This document shows positions 1-6,070 of a DNA stretch of 6,410 nt, in pieces. This DNA is from Chthoniobacter flavus (GTDB lineage Bacteria > Verrucomicrobiota > Verrucomicrobiia > Chthoniobacterales > Terrimicrobiaceae): contig CAMBAQ010000108.1 in assembly GCA_945863785.1 (NCBI GenBank), forward strand, positions 1 through 6,410, read 5' to 3'. The first letter of the stretch is position 1, and each line of letters begins with the position of its first letter. The notes beneath the pieces are model-generated. The model saw nothing but the letters and a program-made list of their open reading frames with translations. It made no database searches and was not told where the DNA came from. The translations under genes were made by a program, and so were the position numbers.

Positions 1-598
1 TACGTAGCCCGGTTTTGGATGAGTCGTCATCAAAAAAGCAAACGGCCTCCATTCCAAGACCAGGCTTAGCTTGAATTTCCCTCGCGAGGGACGCTCCGAC
101 TTCGCCCGCACCAATAATCGCAACACGTTTTCTTATGGCGAGATGTCGACTTGTGCGTGAAAGGAATCTCTCCCTAAATAGACGCATACTCGATCGCATA
201 ACGGCCACCCCTAAAAACGAGAGAACGAAATCAACAACAATGACAGCACGGGGGATCATTGATTGCCCTCCAGTTACAAACCAGAAAATCAACTGGATAA
301 CTGCCGCAAGCGCCAGTGTCGAAAAAATCAGCTTGGCATCAGGAAAACTGAAAAACGTCAAAAGACTCCGAAACTGACCAAAAAGCCCGAGAAGAAGAAC
401 CTTCAAAACCAGCACCCAAATAATAGACTCGCACCAACGTTCAAGAAACGCCACTGGGATATCTCCATCAAAGCGTAATTCAAGAGCAGCATAAGAGGCA
501 GCCAAAAAAACCGCAATGTAGGCGACTAAAAGGATCGGCATCCTCAAACGTCCCGGTTTCCAAGCACTCATGGGGTTGTGGGAATTGGAAATGCTCAT
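1..598 (-). CDS. WbpM/CapD/FlaA1-type membrane nucleotide-sugar dehydratase, N-terminal part (partial)
   Basis: Reading leftwards from ATG at 598, an uninterrupted frame of 199 codons runs off the left edge, so only the N-terminal third of the usual protein of about 600-650 residues is present. Four hydrophobic segments lie at about residues 21-38, 58-75, 89-107 and 114-134. After the first comes LRFDGDIP (41-48), and PRAVIVVDF (116-124) precedes the Arg-rich exit of the fourth; both are typical of the polysaccharide-biosynthesis dehydratase family. A soluble Rossmann start follows with GAGEVG (163-168) and an acidic DDD (190-192). Full-length relatives (WbpM, FlaA1, CapD) convert UDP-GlcNAc to a 4-keto-6-deoxy sugar at the inner membrane, but the catalytic C-terminal domain is outside the window, so the reaction is inferred. 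WcaJ-type transferases share a similar N-terminus, but the LRFD and PR signatures favour a dehydratase. The gene starts 8 nt after the sugar-transferase stop, with no clear Shine-Dalgarno site. An in-frame ATG at 571 is an alternative start. Confidence 0.85.
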   Translation of the reverse strand, partial: MSISNSHNPMSAWKPGRLRMPILLVAYIAVFLAASYAALELRFDGDIPVAFLERWCESIIWVLVLKVLLLGLFGQFRSLLTFFSFPDAKLIFSTLALAAVIQLIFWFVTGGQSMIPRAVIVVDFVLSFLGVAVMRSSMRLFRERFLSRTSRHLAIRKRVAIIGAGEVGASLAREIQAKPGLGMEAVCFFDDDSSKTGLR

Positions 599-606
599 TA
601 TTCTGT

Positions 607-1170
607 TCAATGGCTGACGCCCTCAGTTTTAAATACCTTGAAGAGAGTTAAGATTAGAATTTTCAAATCAAAAAGAAAAGACCTGTTTTTAAGATAGTAT
701 TCATCAAGTTCCACCTTGCGCTGTAACTGCAATTCATCACGACCATTGATTTGCGCCCAACCGGTAATACCCGGTGACAACTCATGCACTCGAACTGAAG
801 TTCTCATGGCGATAAGATCGTGTTGATTGAAAAGCGCTGGACGAGGACCGACAAGTGCCATCTCGCCGCGGAGCACACTCCACAGTTGGGGCAACTCGTC
901 TAGGCTGGTGCGGCGAAGAAATGCCCCGGCAGGCACGAGATAAGCGGAAGCATCAACCATTAGGTGCGTAGCGACCTGGGGTGTATCAACCCGCATAGTG
1001 CGAATCTTGGGCATCAGAAACAGCCTATTCTCACGCCCAACACGTTTTGAAAAATAAATCACAGGACCACGCGAACCTAAGCGCACCATCAACGCACAAA
1101 GAATGAAGATCGGGAAAAGAAGCCCCAAAAGTAAAAGCGCTATAATAAAATCAAAGACACGTTTTTTCAT
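607..1170 (-). CDS. Monotopic phosphoglycosyl transferase (PglC/WcaJ-family sugar transferase), initiating enzyme
   Basis: This 187-residue protein is a bacterial sugar transferase (PF02397 family) in its minimal PglC-like form, without the extra N-terminal domain of WbaP/WcaJ. The family transfers a sugar-1-phosphate from a UDP-sugar to undecaprenyl phosphate at the cytoplasmic face of the inner membrane, the first committed step of glycan assembly. Visible signatures are a single hydrophobic, probably re-entrant, helix at 5-30; KRVGREN (42-48); KIRTM (55-59); RRTSLDELPQLW (86-97) with the Asp-Glu dyad at 91-92, which matches the PglC catalytic pair; RGEMALVGPRP (101-111); PGITGWAQINGRD (133-145); and LDEYYLKNRS (155-164). 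The helix-breaking Ser-Pro of PglC appears here as Phe19-Pro20. The start ATG overlaps the TGA of the upstream polymerase gene (ATGA), which points to translational coupling; no Shine-Dalgarno site is visible. The sugar substrate cannot be read from the sequence. The neighbouring WbpM-like and SDR genes suggest a 6-deoxy-HexNAc or its 4-keto precursor. Confidence 0.95.
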   Translation of the reverse strand: MKKRVFDFIIALLLLGLLFPIFILCALMVRLGSRGPVIYFSKRVGRENRLFLMPKIRTMRVDTPQVATHLMVDASAYLVPAGAFLRRTSLDELPQLWSVLRGEMALVGPRPALFNQHDLIAMRTSVRVHELSPGITGWAQINGRDELQLQRKVELDEYYLKNRSFLFDLKILILTLFKVFKTEGVSH

Positions 1171-3107
1171 CGTGGATCGACAGGTGTTTTTTTTGAAAGC
1201 GAGGATGACTGAAGCTCAATACCGCGGACAGCTAGGTCTTGATTCATACGAACTTCGTCCGTGGCCATTTCAGGCGGAATTTTTTTTAGCAGAGAGAGTG
1301 CTTTTTTATAGGCACCAAGCTGATTGTAACATGAAGCCAGATTGTTGAGGCTTTCAAAGCGATGAGGGAAATGCTCCACAGCATAACCGAGGAATCGAAT
1401 GGCCCGCTCATAATCTCTGCGCTGCAAATAAAGAACACCGAGATTATTAATAATGTAAAATCGGTTCGGGATTTGCAAACGCGCTTTTTCAAAACAGGCT
1501 ATTGCGGCATCGTTCTCACCTTTACGCATGTAGGCCATTCCCTCGAGAAAACAAATTGGAACGGCGTAACAGTCCAGAGTTCTCCATCGGGTGGCTGCTA
1601 ATCGAGAATTCGCCGCAAGCGCATCCCAATTTTCTTGTTCGAGTGCCTTGCGCGCCATCGCGACGTACCTTTCCTGCGTGTACGTGGCAATGGAATAAGC
1701 GAGACCAGATGCGATAAAAATAACCAACCCCGCACCGACAAATTGAAGATAGCAACTTTTCAGATAAACGGGCTTTTCTTGCCATAAAGGAGTCGCAAGC
1801 TGCAGGGTGATACGATCAAGAACGACAAGCGCGGCCAAAAAAAGGGAAAGGCAAACCTGAGGATTCACTCTACACAATGGAAAGTCGAAAAACGAATTGA
1901 CCATGTAGGCCAAAACGCTCGAGAAGCATAAAACAGCAGTCCATCCGTGGATAGGGTCGATGCAACGCTGAAGCACTCGGCAGCAGCAACGGGCTGCAAA
2001 AAAGAAGATCGCGAGAAAAGACAAACCACCGAGAAGCCCCTTTTCCGAAAGCACCCAGAGATAGTCATTATGTGGCTCCATCCACTCAAGATTGCCATTC
2101 AGAAAATCCAATTCACCGCCGCCACGGTAGTCATATAGGCGAACAGGGAAATTTCCAGCGCCGACGCCAAAAGGAAAATGATCGACTATCATGCGAAGGG
2201 TCGTTTTCCAAACGGCAAGACGCCCACCATCAGCAACGCGCACATCATCGGAAAAAATATTCCAAACACGGTTGGCAAAAGGGTTCTGGGAGGGTCCCAA
2301 AAAAATCAAGAATGCCAAGGCACATGCAAAGAGCGCTGTGAAGAACGCGATGTAGTACACCCGCTTGTGACTGAGCCCAAGAATGCGCGGTCGCAAGAAG
2401 GCGATCGCGACAGTAAAAAGGAGAGCAACACAAACGCCCAACCATGCCGCCCGAGACTGCAATACCAGAAGCAAAAAAGCCGTGTTGACTAATGAGATCA
2501 GCGAAAGCGCCCGCCACCACCCCTTGAGAATGACAACCCCTAAAATGCAGATGGGGAAAAGCAGCATCAGAAAGCTGGCATAAAGATTCACATTCGACAT
2601 CAGGCCGCTGAGGGTCGTGAGGGCATCTCTGGAGTACCAGGAAGCCCCGATTTGCGTGAAAAGTTGGTATTGTCCCACGCTGCCGGAGACAATCGCAGTA
2701 AAGACAGAAACCTTGGCCAGTATTTGATGCCAAGCCGGCGTCGATTTAAAAAAAACAACGGCCGCGCAAAGAACAAAAAAAGATGCTGAAGCCAGATAGG
2801 CATCCATGAATCCGGCTGAAACATTAAAGGCGAAAAAGAAAGACCCCCATACCGATATCACGTAGGCGGCATAGGAGTAAATCAAAGGACTTCGAAGCCC
2901 ATCCCAACTCAAGCGACGGCGAACCTGAGGAAGTAAACTAAAAATCAAAACAACCGCCAAAAATGCATAAAGGCAGAAGAGCCGCGGCGTCTGCGTACGG
3001 TCGATCGTTCTCGAATCCCAAATCATAGCCAACACGGTCAGAAGAAAACTCAAAAAAAAGGCCAGCAGAAAACGATCTAGAGCAAAATTACGGTTAAAGA
3101 ATCTCAT
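1167..3107 (-). CDS. O-antigen ligase/polymerase family protein (Wzy/WaaL-like) with C-terminal TPR repeats
   Basis: This 646-residue integral membrane protein has about 12-13 hydrophobic segments between residues 12 and 475. The large extracytoplasmic loop at about 273-355 carries the family hallmarks: QSRAAWLG (217-224) before it, GGRLAVWKTTL (294-304), FGVGAGNF (313-320), EPHNDYL (344-350) followed by SEKGLLGG (354-361), and later FDFPLCRVNP (407-416). This is the Wzy_C/O-antigen ligase pattern (PF04932). After the last membrane segment (about 453-475), residues 480-615 form helical repeats, with at least three TPR-like units near 514-547, 548-581 and 582-615. Members either polymerise undecaprenyl-linked repeat units, ligate glycan to lipid A-core, or glycosylate proteins (PglL type). 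The sequence does not distinguish these roles, though position in an assembly operon makes polymerase or ligase most likely. The gene overlaps both neighbours by ATGA. Two A8 tracts lie near the 3' end (minus-strand reading). Start ATG at 3107; no Shine-Dalgarno site of normal spacing. Confidence 0.93.
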   Translation of the reverse strand: MRFFNRNFALDRFLLAFFLSFLLTVLAMIWDSRTIDRTQTPRLFCLYAFLAVVLIFSLLPQVRRRLSWDGLRSPLIYSYAAYVISVWGSFFFAFNVSAGFMDAYLASASFFVLCAAVVFFKSTPAWHQILAKVSVFTAIVSGSVGQYQLFTQIGASWYSRDALTTLSGLMSNVNLYASFLMLLFPICILGVVILKGWWRALSLISLVNTAFLLLVLQSRAAWLGVCVALLFTVAIAFLRPRILGLSHKRVYYIAFFTALFACALAFLIFLGPSQNPFANRVWNIFSDDVRVADGGRLAVWKTTLRMIVDHFPFGVGAGNFPVRLYDYRGGGELDFLNGNLEWMEPHNDYLWVLSEKGLLGGLSFLAIFFFAARCCCRVLQRCIDPIHGWTAVLCFSSVLAYMVNSFFDFPLCRVNPQVCLSLFLAALVVLDRITLQLATPLWQEKPVYLKSCYLQFVGAGLVIFIASGLAYSIATYTQERYVAMARKALEQENWDALAANSRLAATRWRTLDCYAVPICFLEGMAYMRKGENDAAIACFEKARLQIPNRFYIINNLGVLYLQRRDYERAIRFLGYAVEHFPHRFESLNNLASCYNQLGAYKKALSLLKKIPPEMATDEVRMNQDLAVRGIELQSSSLSKKTPVDPR

Positions 3108-4924
3108 CCCTTGAAATCAACGGAACCAGTTGGCAATGCACTCAAAATAAAGCCAGCGGGGCGAAAATCAATATCCCGAGCCGCAGCGGAGTGGTCGAAT
3201 GCCATATCCTCGTTCATTCTCTGAAACATCGAAAAAGAAAGATGCCGGAAGCGATGAATTAAAGACAGGAAAGGAACGGCAACTCGTAAAAGAACGGGAG
3301 GCACAGATACGAGACAGGGAGAAAGATCCAGAGAATCAAAAATGCGCTCGACCATGGCTCGATAGGTTAATGTTTCTCCACCCGAGATATTATAGTCTGC
3401 CGACGGCAAATCTAAATTCAGAGCGGATAGGCAGGCGGAAGCGACATCGCAAGCATGGATGGGTTGCCGAAGCCCGGAAGCGGGAGCGAGAATCGGATAC
3501 CATCTGAAACGCCGCACAAAGCCGGCGATCGCAGCAACATTGGCATCATGAATCCCATCGTAGATCATGGTAGTTCGAAGAATAAACACACTAACCCCCC
3601 TCTCCTCTCCCCAAGCTTGGATGTGCTTCTCTGCTGCATCAAGACGCTCGGCGAGGCGGCGATCGGAGGCATTGCAAGAATCGACTTTCGTAAATTTGCT
3701 CGTCGAAGAAACGGCGACCAGTCGACGCACACCAGCGAGTTCAAGTAGGGGCAGCAAACCCACAAGAGCATGAACCGGGCACAACGAGACCCAATTTACA
3801 ATCGGTGCGCTAGCCAAAACGCTGCCGACCGAGAGTTCCCGAAACAAGTCTGCTGATCCTCCAAAGCGGGACGGGTTCCGTGAAAAAGCCAGCGCCTTGG
3901 TTCCATTTCGCGACATCAGGCGAAGAAGCTCTCGTCCGACAAAGCTCGATGCACCCAGCACCCCTACCCCCGAAACGAAGGGCCCCTGCGGATTGTGATC
4001 GGGATCCCTTATTGGCACTGTCGTTTTAAAACGAGGGCTTTGCCGCATTGTGACCTTGATGGAAACCAACAGAAATCTCATGCATACTGCTGCGCAAACC
4101 AAGGCATGAAGGACTGCGGGATATTTCGCTCGAAAGTGTTTGCTGTAAAATCGCAGCATTCCCCGATGCTTGTGACATTCAACAAAGACCGGTCTCGAGC
4201 GACTACAAACGCCCTTTCCATGCAAAACAATGGCTGCCGGGCTGAATAGGATCTTCCATTCATGATCTTTTAATCGCTTGCACAAATCGAGATCCTCGCA
4301 GTGCAAGAAAAATTCTTCATCAAATCCCCCCACCTCTTGAAATGCCTCCCGCCGAACCATCATGCACGCGCCGGAAATCGCATCCACCTCGATGGATCGA
4401 ATCGGGGCCTCTTTGGACTCCATGTGGAAATCATGACTGCGCAAAAATCTCCAAAGACCGAACGCCCTTACAAAAGATTTCCATGGTGTCGGCAGAGCCC
4501 TGCGACCACCGCCCTGCTCCGTTCCATCGGGATTCAAAAGTAATGCTCCTACCATTCCGATGCGGCAATCCGCATTCAAAGCTCGATGCATTTTTTTGAA
4601 GAGATCAGGCGGAGCAACGCAGTCGGGATTCAAGAATAAAAAGCCCGCAGCACTACTTGCAGCAGCACCTGTATTGCACGCGACAGCAAAACCCATATTG
4701 CGCGGCAAACGAATAATCTTCAGAAATGGATTCGCCTCAAATCTTCTTACAACAGCATCAAACACCACAGGATCAGAGGCGTTGTCCACAAGGACAACTT
4801 CCCTTGATTGAGAAAGGGCGGATTCCAAACATAAAGCAAGAGCCTCGCCAGCGTTGTGGTTCACAATGACAACGGAAACAGAAGATTCCGAGATTGGAGA
4901 AATTGAAGCAGCTGAATCACTCAT
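3104..4924 (-). CDS. Fusion protein: family 2 glycosyltransferase (WbbL-like) + atypical SDR NAD(P)-dependent epimerase/reductase
   Basis: First gene of the operon, 606 residues from ATG 4924. Residues about 15-290 are a GT-A family 2 glycosyltransferase of the rhamnosyltransferase (WbbL) type: VSVVIVNHNAG (16-26), VVLVDNASD (43-51), NMGFAVACNTG (76-86), the metal/nucleotide-binding NPD (99-101), SGACMMVRREAF (184-195), and GGFDEEFF...CEDLDLCKRL (199-218) with the acidic ED pair. A hydrophobic stretch (about 270-289) may touch the membrane. After a linker of about 25 residues comes a Rossmann SDR domain: GASSFVG (324-330, a GxxGxxG with Ser for the middle Gly), SSTSKFTK (406-413) where a YxxxK SDR would have its active site, LRTTMIYDG (449-457), GLRQPIHACDVA (484-495) and YNISGGETLTY (511-521). 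The usual Tyr-xxx-Lys dyad is not evident, so this is an atypical SDR. Inferred role: reduces or epimerises a nucleotide- or lipid-linked sugar and then adds the next residue. In-frame GTG at 4930 is an alternative start, with a weak GGA 6 nt upstream. Confidence 0.93.
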   Translation of the reverse strand: MSDSAASISPISESSVSVVIVNHNAGEALALCLESALSQSREVVLVDNASDPVVFDAVVRRFEANPFLKIIRLPRNMGFAVACNTGAAASSAAGFLFLNPDCVAPPDLFKKMHRALNADCRIGMVGALLLNPDGTEQGGGRRALPTPWKSFVRAFGLWRFLRSHDFHMESKEAPIRSIEVDAISGACMMVRREAFQEVGGFDEEFFLHCEDLDLCKRLKDHEWKILFSPAAIVLHGKGVCSRSRPVFVECHKHRGMLRFYSKHFRAKYPAVLHALVCAAVCMRFLLVSIKVTMRQSPRFKTTVPIRDPDHNPQGPFVSGVGVLGASSFVGRELLRLMSRNGTKALAFSRNPSRFGGSADLFRELSVGSVLASAPIVNWVSLCPVHALVGLLPLLELAGVRRLVAVSSTSKFTKVDSCNASDRRLAERLDAAEKHIQAWGEERGVSVFILRTTMIYDGIHDANVAAIAGFVRRFRWYPILAPASGLRQPIHACDVASACLSALNLDLPSADYNISGGETLTYRAMVERIFDSLDLSPCLVSVPPVLLRVAVPFLSLIHRFRHLSFSMFQRMNEDMAFDHSAAARDIDFRPAGFILSALPTGSVDFKG

Positions 4925-4990
4925 AATCACAAACGATCCAATATCACAACACGCCGGCGGTCATTCCGGACAGGATGTGGGCTTGAGTCG

Positions 4991-5020
4991 ATAACAGCAT
5001 CTTTTTATTATGATTTTCAA
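4991..5020 (-). promoter_or_regulatory. Candidate sigma-70-type promoter for the polysaccharide operon
   Basis: On the minus strand, TTGAAA (5020-5015, 5 of 6 to consensus) is followed after 18 nt by TGTTAT (4996-4991, 4 of 6). Transcription would begin near 4984 and leave a leader of about 60 nt before the glycosyltransferase start at 4924/4930. The spacer is AT-rich. The -35 hexamer falls inside the left arm of an 11-bp inverted repeat (5014-5024 with 5077-5087), so a regulator binding there could cover it. The call rests on hexamer match and position only. Confidence 0.4.
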
Positions 5021-5087
5021 TACACGAAATGGATGCTTATTGCTCGCAAGTGATAGCATGATTGTCGATGAATTCCTGTATTGAAAA
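5014..5087. repeat. 11-bp perfect inverted repeat in the divergent spacer
   Basis: TTTTCAATACA at 5014-5024 is the exact reverse complement of TGTATTGAAAA at 5077-5087, with 52 nt between the arms. A short inner repeat, ATGCT (5033-5037) and AGCAT (5055-5059), lies inside. The arms could form a cruciform or long hairpin or bind a dimeric regulator. The left arm covers the candidate -35 box of the leftward operon. Confidence 0.6.
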
Positions 5088-5194
5088 GGGCCCATCCTGT
5101 TGCCTCAAAAGTTTTGATGCCCTAGTTGGCAAGTGAAGTCAGGATATGGCCATTGACTCAGAAATGATAACACCGGCCATGGAAAGGAATATCG

Positions 5195-5338
5195 ATGAGT
5201 CGAAAAGATAGCCACAACCATTCGGCAAGCGCCGCCAGGCCTTGCTCTCGGACTGCCTACCGCACTAAGAGGATTCGTACGGAAAACTGGATCCAAGCTA
5301 CGCAAAAAGCTTCTGGCAATCAGCGCTGCCTAGATTGA
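5195..5338 (+). CDS. Doubtful 47-codon ORF with a good ribosome binding site
   Basis: ATG at 5195 is preceded by AAAGGA (5183-5188) with a 6-nt spacer, the best Shine-Dalgarno arrangement in the window. The predicted peptide has 47 residues, is rich in Arg, Lys, Ser, Thr and Asn, has no hydrophobic segment, and resembles nothing I recognise. It ends at TGA 5336-5338. The same frame then stays open to the end of the 82-codon ORF at 5713, so this could be the 5' part of a gene broken by one stop, or chance. Composition does not look strongly protein-like. Confidence 0.15.
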   Translation: MSRKDSHNHSASAARPCSRTAYRTKRIRTENWIQATQKASGNQRCLD

Positions 5339-5464
5339 TCGACCTCGGCCCCCTCGCAAGGTTCTAGTCGGACACCATGGGCATTTCGGCACCCAACCTG
5401 GGGGGTCCTCAAAATCCAGATTCTGATCCCCAGCATCGACCCGCCATGTCATGCCAGCGTTAGT

Positions 5465-5713
5465 ATGGAGAAAAAAGCCGAACTCACCTCGCCCATAGCT
5501 AAAGCTGTCTCGCAGGCCGAACTCAAACAACTCGAGCCCGACTGGATCAAGCTGTGCGAGGAAATCAACGCCCACTTGGATCAACTCGAAACCCGAACCC
5601 GAGAAGCCGACCAAGCCCCGCACGACGCGGCATCTCTCCTTATTTTAGCCGAGGAATGGACATTCGCTACCCGCTGGTCCCAATCGATCAACACTACCAT
5701 CACGGCCCTTTAA
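5465..5713 (+). CDS. Hypothetical small protein, 82 residues
   Basis: I do not recognise this protein. The frame runs from ATG 5465 to TAA 5713. Codons often end in C or G (GCC, CTC, GAG, ATC), similar to the toxin-antitoxin genes just downstream, which supports real coding. The product is rich in Glu, Ala, Gln, Leu and Thr, contains no Gly, and should be mostly helical and soluble. Residues about 16-50 look like an amphipathic or coiled helix, and two Trp lie in the C-terminal part. There is no signal peptide or membrane segment. No Shine-Dalgarno sequence precedes ATG 5465. The frame is open upstream back to a TGA at 5336 but offers no earlier ATG, GTG or TTG after that stop. It ends about 80 nt before the antitoxin gene on the same strand, so it could share its transcript. 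A role in the toxin-antitoxin system is possible but unsupported. Confidence 0.5.
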   Translation: MEKKAELTSPIAKAVSQAELKQLEPDWIKLCEEINAHLDQLETRTREADQAPHDAASLLILAEEWTFATRWSQSINTTITAL

Positions 5714-5794
5714 ACACTCCCCTCGAGTCGACATCTGATTCGAAAAGCGTTGGCGGGTTGACTTATTGCGTCTCGCGTGTCACGGTTTATGAGT

Positions 5795-6070
5795 ATGGCT
5801 ACAATCCAAATCCCCATTCGCGAACTCCATGCCCGCACCGGTCACTACGTCCGCCTTGCCTCGCACGATACGGAAGTCGTCATCACCGAGAATGGGAAGC
5901 CTGCCGCCCGCATCACGCCTTTGCAACTCGCCGAGCCTTCCCCAAAAACATTGGGCGAACGCCGCAAACTGCTTCCTGCCTTCAAGGCTGCCCTTATTGC
6001 GGGTAAATTGAAATCCGATATGGACAGCACCTCGCGTCTTCGGGAAACTTCCGCACTGCGCGACCTGTGA
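5795..6070 (+). CDS. Phd/YefM-family type II antitoxin
   Basis: This 91-residue protein starts at ATG 5795 and reads MATIQIPIRELHARTG, followed by VVITENGKPAARITPL at about 28-43. That is the N-terminal DNA-binding fold of Phd/YefM antitoxins (PF02604): a first strand, a helix with conserved Arg, and the EVVITxNGKPxAxxxP segment. The C-terminal half (about 48-91) is charged and is expected to wrap the toxin. The SDMDSTSRLRE segment resembles the DST(x)IIxExR tail seen in VapB/Phd partners of PIN toxins. These antitoxins neutralise the toxin and, as dimers, repress their own promoter. The TGA overlaps the GTG start of the PIN toxin by four bases, the classic coupled layout. In-frame starts at GTG 5777 and ATG 5789 are possible. 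I prefer 5795 because family members begin just before the first beta strand. No strong Shine-Dalgarno site precedes any of them. Confidence 0.9.
   Translation: MATIQIPIRELHARTGHYVRLASHDTEVVITENGKPAARITPLQLAEPSPKTLGERRKLLPAFKAALIAGKLKSDMDSTSRLRETSALRDL

Larger units (their letters stand above)
4970..5100. repeat. Outer imperfect inverted repeat enclosing the 11-bp repeat
   Basis: ACAGGATGTGGGC at 4970-4982 pairs with GCCCATCCTGT at 5090-5100 across all 11 bases of the right arm, with a 2-nt bulge on the left arm. It encloses the inner inverted repeat. The distances between outer and inner arms are unequal (31 nt left, 2 nt right), so this is not a simple symmetrical hairpin. It could be a remnant of a small non-autonomous element, a regulator-binding array, or chance. 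No transposase and no target-site duplication is evident. Confidence 0.4.
4931..5464. other. Divergent intergenic spacer (534 bp) without a convincing gene
   Basis: This stretch separates the leftward polysaccharide operon from the rightward small ORFs. The left third (4931-5100) is AT-rich and holds the candidate operon promoter and nested inverted repeats. The remainder (5101-5464) is richer in GC and has frequent stops in all frames. The best coding candidate there is a 47-codon plus-strand ORF at 5195-5338 with a good Shine-Dalgarno sequence but unconvincing composition. No tRNA, rRNA, CRISPR repeat or clear intrinsic terminator was seen. Confidence 0.6.

Noticed and set aside
135..478. 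Plus-strand open frames of 80 and 71 codons at the left end
   Set aside because: They lie antisense to the WbpM/CapD-like gene, which has membrane segments and GAGEVG, and are Lys/Arg/Asn-rich with no pattern of their own.
2245..2733. Minus-strand open frame of 162 codons inside the polymerase gene
   Set aside because: It is a shifted frame of the O-antigen ligase-like gene, whose membrane segments and EPHNDYL motif show which frame is real.
4931..5464. CRISPR array, tRNA, riboswitch or insertion-sequence gene in the spacer
   Set aside because: No regularly spaced repeats, no cloverleaf or CCA end, no transposase frame and no target duplication could be seen. Only nested inverted repeats are present.
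5105..5623. Minus-strand frames of 66 (5105-5305) and 97 codons (5330-5623) in the spacer
   Set aside because: Composition is unprotein-like, no ribosome binding site is seen, and the second is antisense to the better-supported 82-codon ORF.
5800..5805. TACAAT as a -10 box for the toxin-antitoxin operon
   Set aside because: It lies inside the antitoxin gene, and the hexamer 17 nt upstream (GTGTCA) is a poor -35. The TTGACT at 5758-5763 likewise has no -10 at proper spacing, so I call no promoter here.
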